Shown here in pieces: positions 5,184 to 5,278 of a stretch of DNA of 5,278 nucleotides; within the stretch, counting starts at the first letter, position 1, and the number at the start of each line of letters is the position of its first letter. A program made the position numbers and the translations under genes. Source of the stretch: an uncultured Planctomycetota bacterium (GTDB lineage Bacteria > Planctomycetota > Planctomycetia > Pirellulales > UBA1268); assembly GCA_905477565.1 (NCBI GenBank), contig CAJQGO010000121.1, positions 1 to 5,278 on the forward strand, read 5' to 3'. The notes beneath the pieces are model-generated. The model was given only the letters and a program-made list of their open reading frames with translations, had not been told where the DNA came from and did not search any database.

Positions 5184-5278
5184 TTAGCCCCCAGTATCTT
5201 CCAGAATCACAATGCCGCCTGTTTTTGGATCATATCCATAGAGCCTCTTCGGCGGCAGAACACTCAGCTCAACATTAT
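5184..5278 (-). CDS. unrecognised protein, C-terminal end only (runs off right edge)
   Basis: On the minus strand one frame is open from the window edge to a TAA at 5186-5184, giving 30 complete codons that end in RLYGYDPKTGGIVILEDTGG. The other two minus frames hit stops within the first few codons. The composition is protein-like, with gene-like codon choice (GAG, CTG, CCG, GGC) and a plausible beta-rich C-terminus. I do not recognise the family. The gene would converge on the hydrolase with about 92 bases between the stop codons. The call rests on a short open frame, so it could be chance. Confidence 0.45.
   Translation of the reverse strand, partial: NVELSVLPPKRLYGYDPKTGGIVILEDTGG

Noticed and set aside
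5144..5186. Short plus-strand frame from ATG 5144
   Set aside because: It is only 14 residues long, has no ribosome binding site, and overlaps the hairpin region.

Overview
The window looks like a stretch of ordinary chromosome from a bacterium of intermediate GC content, most likely a member of the Planctomycetota. The main reasons are the double-PDZ HtrA protease, whose second PDZ domain resembles those I associate with that phylum, and the Gfo/Idh/MocA-type protein with a C-terminal pair of membrane helices. This assignment rests on recalled family resemblance, not on a search. I see no mobile element, CRISPR array, tRNA or rRNA.

Layout: at the left edge, on the minus strand, is the first third-of-a-hundred codons of cinA (1-101). 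It is divergent from a plus-strand block. The intergenic space (102-240) holds the cinA ribosome binding site and a consensus TATAAT box serving the plus strand. The first plus-strand gene (241-1500) encodes a degenerate Gfo/Idh/MocA-fold protein tethered to the membrane by two C-terminal helices. It lacks the usual NAD-binding and catalytic signature residues. A 184-base gap follows, containing a striking nested inverted repeat (1619-1672). Then comes a secreted HtrA/DegP-type serine protease with two PDZ domains (1685-2992). A terminator-like hairpin with six T's sits at the protease stop codon (2985-3016).

Next is a compact three-gene cluster. thiL (thiamine-monophosphate kinase, 3041-4018) overlaps tsaE (t6A tRNA-modification ATPase, 4005-4523) by 14 bases, and an isochorismatase-family cysteine hydrolase (4549-5091) follows after 25 bases. 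All three have recognisable Shine-Dalgarno sequences, so they are probably co-transcribed. ThiL makes the active cofactor TPP and TsaE serves an essential tRNA modification, so this is a housekeeping cluster. The substrate of the hydrolase is unknown. At the right edge, the C-terminal 30 codons of an unrecognised minus-strand gene (5184-5278) converge on the cluster across about 92 bases containing two small hairpins.

No clearly new multi-gene system is visible. The most unusual items are the apparently catalytically dead, membrane-anchored dehydrogenase-fold protein beside an exported protease, and the concentric inverted repeat just ahead of that protease.
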